Positions 1 to 7,083 of a stretch of 16,238 bases of DNA are shown one piece after another (position 1 is the first letter of the stretch; every line of letters starts with the position of its first letter). The stretch spans positions 1-16,238 of the forward strand of contig JAVERU010000068.1 in the NCBI GenBank assembly GCA_034006965.1, written 5' to 3'. Position numbers and translations under genes: made by a program. The notes under the pieces were generated by a model. It was not told the origin of the DNA. It saw only the letters and a list, made by a program, of their open reading frames with translations, and ran no database searches. This stretch comes from Perlabentimonas sp034006965 (GTDB lineage Bacteria; Bacteroidota; Bacteroidia; Bacteroidales; Tenuifilaceae).

Positions 1-681
1 TCGGAGGAAATGGTATCGAAGGTTTACCAAACTGCCTGGGAAAGCGGCTGCAAAGGCTGTACCGTGTACCGCGAAGGGTCACGCGATGGGGTGCTGATCT
101 CATCAAAAAAGAAGGAGAACAGCGACAATGTCGGAGCTCCCTCAAAAAGACCACCCGTACTCGATTGCGACGTGATTCGTTTCAAAAACAACCATGAGAA
201 CTGGATTGCGTTTGTTGGCCTATACAATGGTGCCCCTTACGAGATTTTCACTGGCCTTTCGGAGGACGATGTACTCCCAATCCCCAAAGCTGTTACCAGC
301 GGTCGTATACTTAAGATTAAGGACGAAAACGGTAGCCGCTACGATTTTCAGTACGTCGATAAATTTGGCTACACCAACACCATCGGTGGCCTGTCGCATA
401 TGTTCAACAAGGAGTTTTGGAACTACGCCAAGCTTATCTCGGGTGTGCTTCGTAACGGGATGCCCATACCCGATGTGGTGAACCTAATCAGCTCGCTCCG
501 TCTCGACAACGAGACCATCAATACTTGGAACGCAGGTGTTGAGCGCGCCCTGCGGAGATATATCCCCAATGGCACCAAGGCTAAAACAGGCAAAAAGTGT
601 ACTGAGTGCGGAGCCGAATCGCTAATTTACCAAGAGGGTTGCCTGATATGTACCAGCTGCGGCAACTCGAAGTGCGGATAG
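1..681 (+). CDS. nrdJ: Adenosylcobalamin-dependent (class II) ribonucleoside-diphosphate reductase, C-terminal part
   Basis: Class II ribonucleotide reductase reduces ribonucleotides to deoxyribonucleotides with an adenosylcobalamin radical; it is cytosolic and oxygen-independent. Only the last ~226 codons are present: the frame is open from base 1, so the gene begins outside the window and the ATG at 10 is internal. The opening stretch (AWESGCKGCTVYREGSRDGV) is the typical end of the catalytic barrel in this family. A ~110-residue region follows (about residues 55-170) matching the C-terminal domain of long class II enzymes. The protein ends in a zinc-ribbon-like cluster, CTECG near residue 202 and CTSCGNSKCG at the end; in this family such C-terminal cysteines re-reduce the active site. 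Two hairpins directly follow the stop codon. The family call is firm; the missing N-terminus prevents checking the B12-binding and radical residues. Confidence 0.9.
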   Translation, partial: SEEMVSKVYQTAWESGCKGCTVYREGSRDGVLISSKKKENSDNVGAPSKRPPVLDCDVIRFKNNHENWIAFVGLYNGAPYEIFTGLSEDDVLPIPKAVTSGRILKIKDENGSRYDFQYVDKFGYTNTIGGLSHMFNKEFWNYAKLISGVLRNGMPIPDVVNLISSLRLDNETINTWNAGVERALRRYIPNGTKAKTGKKCTECGAESLIYQEGCLICTSCGNSKCG

Positions 682-708
682 ATTTCTATCGTAACACCAT
701 ATAGCTCC

Positions 709-740
709 AGCCCCCAGCTCTTTGATGGGGGCTTTCTTTT
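709..740 (+). terminator. Intrinsic terminator of the ribonucleotide reductase gene
   Basis: AGCCCCCA (709-716) pairs perfectly with TGGGGGCT (726-733) around a 9-nt loop and is followed by TTCTTTT. It lies 28 bases after the stop codon. The GC-rich stem with a T-run is the standard intrinsic terminator layout for rightward transcription. Confidence 0.85.
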
Positions 741-745
741 AAATA

Positions 746-780
746 ACAATGGGCCGCTCAGCTAGCTGGCGACCCATTGT
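746..780. terminator. Second palindrome, probable terminator of the leftward lipoprotein gene
   Basis: ACAATGGG (746-753) pairs perfectly with CCCATTGT (773-780). Inside it, CGC/GCG and the palindrome CAGCTAGCTG allow an extended stem. It sits between two converging genes. The T-rich stretches on each side are modest, so a role in both directions is inferred from position. Confidence 0.6.
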
Positions 781-803
781 TTATGTTTATAATAGTTTAC
801 GCC

Positions 804-1934
804 TTAGAAATCAAAGTCGTCGAACAAGTCTGACTCAAGACCCAAAACCTCCTCAAGGGGTTTTTCGGTCCCGTCGTTAAACCTGAAATACGGCACCATT
901 TCATAATAGGTAGCATTCCATTTCCAAACCAAAGAACCGATCTTAGCCCCATCGGGGAATGTGAAGAAGCTTAATTTTAGATGTTCATTTGCTGCGTCAA
1001 CAATGGCTTGAGAGCTTGTGGTATTATCGTAAATGGCCACGAAATCGGCAAGGGTTAAATCGAGCTGTGCCTTAACCTCGCCCATCTGCAAATAGCCTTT
1101 GGCTGAGGTTGGTATCAGCTCAAAATCATCGTCTAGTTCAAACGGATTAATGGCCGATACGCCATCAACCCTAAGCTCAACGTTGGCCGATGTAATGGTA
1201 ACACCCAGCTTTTGAACCTCGAACCCGGCAGCTATTGTTGAAAACCCTGATCTTGAGGTGATGTTGAGATTTGCCCCCATCTCGAAGGGAAGCATCGAAA
1301 TGCTAACACCAACACTATTTAGCCCCGAGGCGGTAAGGTCGGCTTCGTAATTAACATCAAGAACCAAGCTAGTGCCAACATGGAGAGTAACCTTTAGCGA
1401 AGTGACAAAACCCACATCACCCTGCTCTATCGAATTAAAATCGTACAGTGTAAGAGTTGCATTGTTGGTGGTTTGATCCATATCGGAGGGGAACTCGTAA
1501 ACTAACTTATCGACAGGTAAATCGCTATAGGTCCAGGTTTTGTGGTCAAAGTCCCAGCTATAGGTTCCATACCCCTCTGCAAAAGGATCAACATACTCAC
1601 TAACCGACACCATCTTTGTTATTACATCAAGTGCCTTCTTGGAAAGCGTTGCGTCCTGGGTATATATCTCCTTGAAGTCGGACGCCATGGGGATTGCTTG
1701 TCCGTTCATCGTAGGGTAAGAACCCGTAAGTTCCATAAAGTTAAACAGGGTTTCAGCAGCAGGTGTCGACATCATCTCTACCATAAGGTTTTCCATATCG
1801 GTGCCCACATTGGCTAAAACAGCTTCGGCCTCAACGGTCGAGAGAGGTTCGGGTTCATTATCGTCTTCACAAGACGTAACAGCTAGCATTGATACAACTA
1901 GCATTAACGATATTAGCTTACGATTTATTTTCAT
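804..1934 (-). CDS. Putative outer-surface lipoprotein, family not recognised
   Basis: I chose the ATG at 1934 (376 aa) because translation from it begins directly with a type II signal peptide: MKINRK, a hydrophobic stretch, then the lipobox LAVTSC with Cys22 as lipidation site. An ATG 24 bases further upstream would place eight extra residues before the signal. The residues after the cysteine are acidic (CEDDNEPEP), resembling the lipoprotein export signal that in Bacteroidota directs lipoproteins to the cell surface; surface location is therefore inferred. The mature part is rich in Thr, Val, Leu and Asp with alternating beta-strand-like segments, has no further cysteine of note, and ends in an acidic tail (DLFDDFDF). 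I recognise no enzyme motif, TonB-plug or SusD-like feature. It is transcribed alone, with a shared palindrome downstream. Function unknown. Confidence 0.8.
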   Translation of the reverse strand: MKINRKLISLMLVVSMLAVTSCEDDNEPEPLSTVEAEAVLANVGTDMENLMVEMMSTPAAETLFNFMELTGSYPTMNGQAIPMASDFKEIYTQDATLSKKALDVITKMVSVSEYVDPFAEGYGTYSWDFDHKTWTYSDLPVDKLVYEFPSDMDQTTNNATLTLYDFNSIEQGDVGFVTSLKVTLHVGTSLVLDVNYEADLTASGLNSVGVSISMLPFEMGANLNITSRSGFSTIAAGFEVQKLGVTITSANVELRVDGVSAINPFELDDDFELIPTSAKGYLQMGEVKAQLDLTLADFVAIYDNTTSSQAIVDAANEHLKLSFFTFPDGAKIGSLVWKWNATYYEMVPYFRFNDGTEKPLEEVLGLESDLFDDFDF

Positions 1935-2164
1935 GGTATTAAATTTTTGGTTTGACAATTTACTTTATAATCAAAAACTATACCAGCATACCATGTTTCA
2001 CACTGCATATAGCTGGAGCTTTTAAGTTTGAATGTAGCAATCCGTTTTAGTGCTCTACACAAAGCATGGGCCAGGGAATGGCATTCTGTGCCATAATTTC
2101 TTTAACTTGCGCTATTTTGTAAGTGTTGGTTTGACGTAATTCAGCATCTAGCATATTAAACAAA

Positions 2165-2370
2165 ATGATTATCCGTCATGATGCCTAAAGCCTTTACGTC
2201 ATTGCGAACCACGAAGTGCTCGATGAAGTTAAACCCTCGTGCTTTGTGGGTTGAAGCAATGTATAAAATCCTGTTAATTAAAAGATTGCTTCATCCGCCG
2301 GCTGGCGGATTCGCAATAACGTGTCGTTGTAATCAACTCATTCGTCTTAGGTATCTTAGCGGATAATCAT
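2165..2370. repeat. MITE-like inverted-repeat element, long copy (206 bp)
   Basis: The ends are perfect 11-bp inverted repeats, ATGATTATCCG (2165-2175) and CGGATAATCAT (2360-2370). The similarity continues imperfectly inward to about 22 bp (GATGCCTAA on the left, TTAGGTATC on the right). The outer arms match the 77-bp element at 10893-10969, including the shared CCTAAAGCCTTTRCGTCATT and TAATCAACTCATTCGTC blocks. The flanks carry the direct repeat ATTAAACAA (2155-2163 and 2371-2379), which looks like a target-site duplication apart from one extra A on the left. No protein is encoded, so this would be a non-autonomous element mobilised in trans, or a genome-wide palindromic repeat family. Confidence 0.7.
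2196..2322. repeat. Nested palindromic repeat inside the long element
   Basis: ACGTCATTGCGAA (2196-2208) and TTCGCAATAACGT (2310-2322) are inverted repeats matching at 12 of 13 positions. Within them, TGAAGCAAT (2252-2260) pairs with ATTGCTTCA (2285-2293), and TCCGCC/GGCGGA forms a small hairpin near 2294-2309. The phrase GTCATTGCGA...GAAGCAAT is of a type often seen as dispersed palindromic repeats in Bacteroidota. This block is missing from the short copy at 10893-10969. Confidence 0.6.
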
Positions 2371-2388
2371 ATTAAACAATTCTAACGC

Positions 2389-2395
2389 TACTTTG
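2389..2395 (+). promoter_or_regulatory. Possible -7 element for the OsmC-family gene
   Basis: TACTTTG resembles the Bacteroidota -7 box TAnnTTTG with one spacer base missing, 31 bases before the ATG. No -33 TTTG is evident, and the expected -33 position falls at the right end of the inverted-repeat element. Weak call. Confidence 0.25.
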
Positions 2396-2426
2396 TTAGC
2401 CTCACAAACTTATCAAACAAACTATT

Positions 2427-2846
2427 ATGAGCTCAGAAAAAATTAACATCGACTGGCAAGGCGATATGGCCTTCGAAACCGAATTAGACGGACACAAACT
2501 GGTAATTGATGCATCGCCCGAGGTGGGTGGCGGGAATAAGGGGCCTAGGCCTAAGCCTCTTATGCTAGTTGCTTTAGCAGGCTGTACGGGTATGGACGTG
2601 GTGTCAATTCTCAAAAAAATGCGGGTTGAGCTCGATGGCCTTCGCATATGGGTAGAGGCAGAGCAAACCGAGGAACACCCCAAGCACTACTCGGAGATGA
2701 AGATTATTTACGAATTTAAGGGGAAAGATTTACCCGTGGATAAGATAGAGAAAGCGGTGAACCTCTCAGAAGAGAGGTACTGTGGTGTTAGCGCCGTATA
2801 CAGGAAGGCGATGCCCATATCAACGGAAATTCGAATTGTAGAGTAG
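2427..2846 (+). CDS. OsmC/Ohr-family redox protein
   Basis: A complete 139-aa protein of the OsmC-like family, cytosolic enzymes several of which reduce organic hydroperoxides through a cysteine pair. The two conserved cysteines are visible in their usual contexts: Cys53 in LAGCTGMDV, at the start of the long central helix, and Cys119 in EERYCGVSAV. The upstream GGGNKGPRPKPLML segment is also typical of the family. The length is normal. The ATG is preceded by no Shine-Dalgarno sequence, as expected for the phylum. The gene stands alone with a strong palindrome 33 bases after its stop. Many OsmC-like proteins outside the Ohr and OsmC clades have unproven substrates, so peroxidase activity is a family-level inference and I assign no gene symbol. 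Confidence 0.88.
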   Translation: MSSEKINIDWQGDMAFETELDGHKLVIDASPEVGGGNKGPRPKPLMLVALAGCTGMDVVSILKKMRVELDGLRIWVEAEQTEEHPKHYSEMKIIYEFKGKDLPVDKIEKAVNLSEERYCGVSAVYRKAMPISTEIRIVE

Positions 2847-2879
2847 AAGAGATAATTTGTTATTGTAAAGGTGAATCTA

Positions 2880-2918
2880 TCAACACAAGGCCCCGATGCA
2901 TCGGGGCCTTAGTGTTGA
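2880..2918. terminator. Long palindrome between converging genes, probable bidirectional terminator
   Basis: TCAACAC (2880-2886) and GTGTTGA (2912-2918) flank a perfect 24-bp palindrome (2887-2910, built on GGCCCCGATGCATCGGGGCC) with a single A-A mismatch between the two stems. It lies between the OsmC gene and the leftward P-loop gene. The T-run after it is weak on both strands, so the termination role rests on the long stem and its position. Confidence 0.7.
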
Positions 2919-2930
2919 TTCTGTTTCAAA

Positions 2931-3599
2931 TCACCCTTTGGGTTTTGCAAGCTGCACATCGTAATTCTTGTCAACAATCAGGTGGGCTAAGGGTTTTAAC
3001 GATAGCACCCCCATATGCTCACGCTCAAGTATCCTGGTGCGGAACTCATCCACCTCCTCCTTCCCGCGCATCAGCTGCATCATCTTTGTCTCAAGGTAGG
3101 TTAGCTCAATAAAAATCTTAAGGTCAATACTATCGGCCTTAATGGCATACAGGCCATCGATAATGAGTAGGTTAATCTTCTGAAAATCGGTGATCAACTC
3201 GTCCACCTGCTCGGGAATAATATCAATACAGGGGATGCGAGCAATCATATCCTCTTTAAACTCCTTAATATTCTTATGCAGCAAATCCCAGTCGTACTCA
3301 TTGGGGCCAATTACATTAAGACCCTTGTTAAGGCGCCACTCCTTGCGCAGCAGTGGGGGTATCTTGTAGTAATTATCGGCATGTATTACCTTAACCCGAA
3401 TGTTCATGGCCTTTAGCAAAAGCGCCAATGAGTGCGAAAGCTCAGATTTGCCAGCCCCCGACTCGCCCGATATGCCTACTATGAACTTGTAGTCGGGATC
3501 CTGAGCCAACTTCTCCTCCCTGAGCGGAATTAGGTGATTTAGAATTTCCTGTGCAGCCGCCTTGTGTAGGTCATTTATAAGTAGTACGTCTCCAAGCAT
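2931..3599 (-). CDS. Uridine kinase-like P-loop NTPase/kinase
   Basis: A 222-aa cytosolic P-loop protein of the uridine kinase/phosphoribulokinase type, which transfers ATP phosphate to a small hydroxylated substrate. Visible motifs: Walker A GESGAGKS (45-52); HADNYYK (73-79), matching the substrate-binding DxYYK of uridine kinases; NEYDWDLL (100-107), matching the family's D-W/F-D helix start; Walker B-like LLIIDGLYA (144-152); and an arginine-bearing lid segment (FRTRILERE, 187-194). The leading ~35 residues are an extra helix not found in the shortest uridine kinases. A TAGCTTTG -7 box lies 21 bases upstream, and the neighbouring GH65 fusion gene ends in its own terminator, so this is probably a single-gene unit. 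The true substrate is uncertain: uridine/cytidine is the default family guess. Confidence 0.75.
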   Translation of the reverse strand: MLGDVLLINDLHKAAAQEILNHLIPLREEKLAQDPDYKFIVGISGESGAGKSELSHSLALLLKAMNIRVKVIHADNYYKIPPLLRKEWRLNKGLNVIGPNEYDWDLLHKNIKEFKEDMIARIPCIDIIPEQVDELITDFQKINLLIIDGLYAIKADSIDLKIFIELTYLETKMMQLMRGKEEVDEFRTRILEREHMGVLSLKPLAHLIVDKNYDVQLAKPKG

Positions 3600-3619
3600 A
3601 TGGTTAAATTAGTTAAGGG

Positions 3620-3627
3620 CAAAGCTA
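3620..3627 (-). promoter_or_regulatory. -7 promoter box for the uridine kinase-like gene
   Basis: Read leftward the sequence is TAGCTTTG, an exact TAnnTTTG match, followed 20 bases later by the ATG. A clear -33 TTTG was not found at the usual distance. Confidence 0.5.
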
Positions 3628-3694
3628 TATCATTTATCAATGGTTTCATAGCTAGATTTTGATTTATAAGAAAAAAAGATGTTAACGTGTGCGC

Positions 3695-3736
3695 AAAAAA
3701 ATAGCCTTAGGCTCCCCCAAGAGCCCAAGGCCTATT
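3695..3736 (-). terminator. Intrinsic terminator of the HAD-GH65 fusion gene
   Basis: Read leftward, AATAGGCCTTGGGCTC pairs with GAGCCTAAGGCTATT around a short loop with few mismatches, followed by a run of seven T. It starts about 20 bases after the stop codon of the GH65 gene. Confidence 0.85.
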
Positions 3737-3754
3737 GACAAAATGAGCACCACC

Positions 3755-6700
3755 CTACCTGTTCAGGTTGACCACTACCTCCTCGTTGGGATTTAGGGTA
3801 AAGGCTTCGCCCCTTATAATAAGCTCAGCATAATCTTTTCCGGCCGTAACAGTTACTGCACTTTTTGTAATCTCAAAGTTAAACTCAACACCTTGGAACA
3901 TACATCTAAAACGGATTTGGCTCCAATGCTTCGGTAGGTTGGGGTTAATTGAGAGCTTTGCTCCGTGGAAGTTTAACCCAGCAAACGCTGTAAGCGCCAT
4001 GATAACGGTTCCGGTCATAACCCCCATGTGGATGCCCTCGGCTGTAGTTCCACCCTGAATATCTACGTAGTCGCTTCGGAGCGCCTCGCTGTATAGTTCC
4101 CAGGTTAGCTTCTTGCGCCCAATAAGCGAGGCCAAATAGGCATGCACAACCCTACTGAGGGTCGAGCCATGAGAACATCGTTGGATGTAGTAGTCGAAAT
4201 TCTTCTCAAGAAAATCTTTGGGTAGCTTATACCCCAAATCGCTCAGGGTCGATTTTACCTCATCGGGATCGATATTGTAGAACGTCATGAGGGTGTCGGC
4301 CTGCTTGGCCACCTTGTACTCGTCGGGCGATTTACCCTCGGCCTTCAGAATACGATCCATTCTGTATATATTCTCGTACTTCTTCTTGTATGCATCCCAG
4401 TCGAGCTCCTTAAGATTGAAGTAACCATCGAACTGTTCAATAATTCCATCGTCGGATATGGAGATAGCCATAAACTTGGACATCTGCTCCCACTGCTCAA
4501 CCTCCGAATCTGTAAGGCCTATGGATTTAAACACCTGCTCCTTACTGTCCATATCCATTAGCTTAAGTAGGTCGAAAGCCCTTTTAAAAAGCCATACCAC
4601 CATAATATTGGTATAGGCATTGTTCTTAAGCCCACCCTTATCGCTGCCGGGTAGGGTTTCATGAAACTCATCTGGCCCCATCACCCCCTCGATATCGTAT
4701 CGCTTGGTATGCTCGTTGAGCTTGGTTTTGCTTGCCCAAAAGCGGCAAATATCGAGGAAAAGCTCTGCGCCGTAGCTGTTTATAAAATCAATATCACCGG
4801 TAATGTTGAAATAATTCCATACATTGTAGGCCACGGCAATGGAGATATGGCGCTGCAGGGAGCTGTAATCATCGCCCCACTCGCCCGACACGGGATTCAG
4901 GTGAACCACTTGAGTTTCCTCACGCCCATCGCTACCGCTTTGCCAAGGGAACATGGCGCCCTGGTAGCCGTGCTGCTTGGCATACTCCCTTGCTTTGGGA
5001 AGCCTACGATACCTGTACATTAGCACCGATTTGGCCACCTCGGGGTAATGAAGGCTATAGAAAGGCAAGATGTATAGCTCGTCCCAGAAAATATGGCCTC
5101 TGTAGGCCTCGCCATGTAACCCACGAGCGGGAATACCAGAATCGATGTTCACATTATGGGGAGATGTTGTAACCATTGAATGGTAGATGTGCATACGTAG
5201 GAGCTTCTGTGCAAGCCTATCGCCCGAAATCTGAACATCAACCTTATCCCAAATATTCTCCCAAGCCCTAAGGCTCGCTGCATGCATAACCCCAAATGAT
5301 TTGAGGTGCTTCACATCCTCAACAACAAAATCCAGTGGATTAGGCGTTTCTGGCGATATGGAGTTGCAGATTGACACCAGTTTCTCAATCCGCAGGCTCT
5401 CACCCTCCTTAACCAATGCCTTAACGTATGTATTCACCCACCCCTGGTCGTTCTTAATCCTGTAGTTGGTTGCAAGGGGTCTGTCTTGATAAAATATCTC
5501 GATTTTTGATGCCACTGCAACATCGATACCCGACTGTGTGGTGGTTGCCAGCGCAAACGATATGTTATCCTTGGCACTTTGCTTCATGGGCTTTAGGTGT
5601 ACCTGGTTAAGCTGCTTGTATCGTTCCACGCCATCGTTCTTAATGGGAATACGAAGGGCCGATTTTACCCTGATGTACCCATCGTAGTTCAATGGGGTAA
5701 GGCTATAGTCGATGGCTGCGTGATGTCGATTGGCCATGCTGGCAAACCGGCGCGACTCGATAAGCGTTTCCCTTCCATCCACATCGCGAACCAGCATCTT
5801 TTTGGTAAGCACGCCGCTGCGGAAGTTAAGGTTTCGCTCCAGCTCCAACACCTCATCGATGTTGGGGTCGAACCACTCTCCCTCGGCCACCTTAAAGGTT
5901 ATATGAAGCCAGTTGGGGCCATTTACAAAATCCTCGTTCTCCACCATCCTGTCGCCCACGGGTGATTGTAGCCTGTTGTAAAGCCCAGCCATATAGGTGC
6001 CGGGGTAGTTATACTTATTTATTTGGCTCTCCTCCAGGGCGCCCCTGGTGCCAAAATATCCGTTACCCACTGTGAGCAACGCTTCGCGTGATCGTTCCTT
6101 CTCAATATCGTACCCCACGTGAGTTATAGACCATAGCTCGTTGTTGAGGCCCAAATCGAACCACTTCTCAATTCCCTTAAGCCCCTTTAGCTCCGCCATA
6201 TCCTCCACCACCACATCGGCGCCATTCATTCTAAGCTCATAGGCATTGTCCTCTCGGGCTATTCCAATTACAAACCCAAAGTTACCCTTTTGGCCTGCCT
6301 GAACACCCGATACGGCATCCTCCACCACCACGGCTCGGAAGTAGTCGACCTTAAGATTATCGCAGGCTACGGTAAAGATATCGGGCTCGGGCTTGCCGTG
6401 CAGGCCAAGCTCTGCAGAGACCTCACCATCAACTCTGGTATCAAACAGGTGGAGTAGGTTTGCCCTTTCGAGCACCTGCTTACAGTTTTTGCTCGATGAG
6501 GCCACACCAATCCTAATGTTAGCCCTTTTCAACTCATGGATAAGTTCTACCGTTGAGTCGTACACCTCAACCCCATCGCGCTCAAGAATTTTGTTGAAAG
6601 CATCGTTTTTCTTGTTGCCCAACCCACAAACGGTCTCCATCTCGGGGCTGTCATCGGGCGAGCCAAAGGGTAGCTCAATGCCCCTTGACAAGAGGAACGA

Positions 6701-6910
6701 CTCCACCCCCTTGTAACGGGGTTTCCCATCAACATAGGGTAAGTAATCGTTGGTATGCGTAAACTCAACGAAGGGCTTTCCATGGCTATCCGACCACTTC
6801 TTGAGAAACTCGTCGAACATGTCCTTCCATGCCGCTGCGTGCACAAGCGCTGTTTTGGTAATCACACCATCCAGGTCGAAGATTACGGCGTCGAAACTAT
6901 AGCTACTCAT
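3755..6910 (-). CDS. Fused beta-phosphoglucomutase-like HAD hydrolase / GH65 disaccharide phosphorylase
   Basis: A 1051-aa two-domain cytosolic enzyme. Residues ~5-245 are a HAD protein of the beta-phosphoglucomutase type: FDLDGV (nucleophile Asp12, acid/base Asp14), a helical cap with YKGVESFL, motif II ASSS (137-140), Lys173 in GKPEPD, and VEDAVSG with Glu197/Asp198. Residues ~260-1051 are glycoside hydrolase family 65: VGNGYFGTRG (281-290), FWDELYILPF (608-617), the general acid Glu748 in VMGPDEFHE, and KQAD, HGSTLS and TTAEGIHMG (869-963), which line the phosphate site in GH65 phosphorylases. GH65 enzymes split alpha-glucosides with phosphate to beta-glucose-1-phosphate, the substrate of beta-phosphoglucomutase, so the fusion joins consecutive steps. 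The divergent trehalose synthase gene suggests trehalose or trehalose-6-phosphate as substrate; maltose, kojibiose or nigerose remain possible. All key residues appear intact. Confidence 0.9.
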   Translation of the reverse strand: MSSYSFDAVIFDLDGVITKTALVHAAAWKDMFDEFLKKWSDSHGKPFVEFTHTNDYLPYVDGKPRYKGVESFLLSRGIELPFGSPDDSPEMETVCGLGNKKNDAFNKILERDGVEVYDSTVELIHELKRANIRIGVASSSKNCKQVLERANLLHLFDTRVDGEVSAELGLHGKPEPDIFTVACDNLKVDYFRAVVVEDAVSGVQAGQKGNFGFVIGIAREDNAYELRMNGADVVVEDMAELKGLKGIEKWFDLGLNNELWSITHVGYDIEKERSREALLTVGNGYFGTRGALEESQINKYNYPGTYMAGLYNRLQSPVGDRMVENEDFVNGPNWLHITFKVAEGEWFDPNIDEVLELERNLNFRSGVLTKKMLVRDVDGRETLIESRRFASMANRHHAAIDYSLTPLNYDGYIRVKSALRIPIKNDGVERYKQLNQVHLKPMKQSAKDNISFALATTTQSGIDVAVASKIEIFYQDRPLATNYRIKNDQGWVNTYVKALVKEGESLRIEKLVSICNSISPETPNPLDFVVEDVKHLKSFGVMHAASLRAWENIWDKVDVQISGDRLAQKLLRMHIYHSMVTTSPHNVNIDSGIPARGLHGEAYRGHIFWDELYILPFYSLHYPEVAKSVLMYRYRRLPKAREYAKQHGYQGAMFPWQSGSDGREETQVVHLNPVSGEWGDDYSSLQRHISIAVAYNVWNYFNITGDIDFINSYGAELFLDICRFWASKTKLNEHTKRYDIEGVMGPDEFHETLPGSDKGGLKNNAYTNIMVVWLFKRAFDLLKLMDMDSKEQVFKSIGLTDSEVEQWEQMSKFMAISISDDGIIEQFDGYFNLKELDWDAYKKKYENIYRMDRILKAEGKSPDEYKVAKQADTLMTFYNIDPDEVKSTLSDLGYKLPKDFLEKNFDYYIQRCSHGSTLSRVVHAYLASLIGRKKLTWELYSEALRSDYVDIQGGTTAEGIHMGVMTGTVIMALTAFAGLNFHGAKLSINPNLPKHWSQIRFRCMFQGVEFNFEITKSAVTVTAGKDYAELIIRGEAFTLNPNEEVVVNLNR

Positions 6911-7049
6911 ATTGTATGGGTATTCGGTTTTAAAAAAGATGAAAGAAGGGGCCTGTTAGGATTTGATGTATAGCAAGATACCCTTAGCACCCCGTATTTA
7001 TTTGAAAAAGTGCTTTTATTTTGCTAATATAGTAAAGTTTTTTGACGTG

Positions 7050-7057
7050 TAAGTTTG
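7050..7057 (+). promoter_or_regulatory. -7 promoter box for the trehalose synthase/phosphatase gene
   Basis: TAAGTTTG exactly matches TAnnTTTG, 26 bases before the chosen ATG at 7084. A TTTG at 7020-7023 is further away than the usual -33 spacing. The position supports 7084, not a start at 7042, which would lie upstream of this box. Confidence 0.45.
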
Positions 7058-7083
7058 ATTGTAGAATTAAAAAAGCAAGTGTT

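Larger units (their letters stand above)
2030..2426. other. Intergenic region dominated by an inverted-repeat element
   Basis: About 400 bases without a credible gene between the divergent lipoprotein and OsmC genes. Bases 2030-2151 show only a small hairpin (GGCA/TGCC near 2082-2094). Bases 2152-2379 hold the inverted-repeat element and its flanking direct repeats, described separately. Short open frames here are palindromic repeat sequence and were not called. Confidence 0.7.

Noticed and set aside
2178..2366. Small rightward gene of 62 codons
   Set aside because: It lies entirely within the inverted-repeat element and its codons are palindromic repeat sequence.
4661..5023. 120-codon rightward open frame
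   Set aside because: Antisense to the GH65 catalytic region; no independent support.
7042..7083. Upstream start for the trehalose synthase/phosphatase
   Set aside because: The 14 extra residues do not match the family, and that start would precede the -7 box at 7050-7057.
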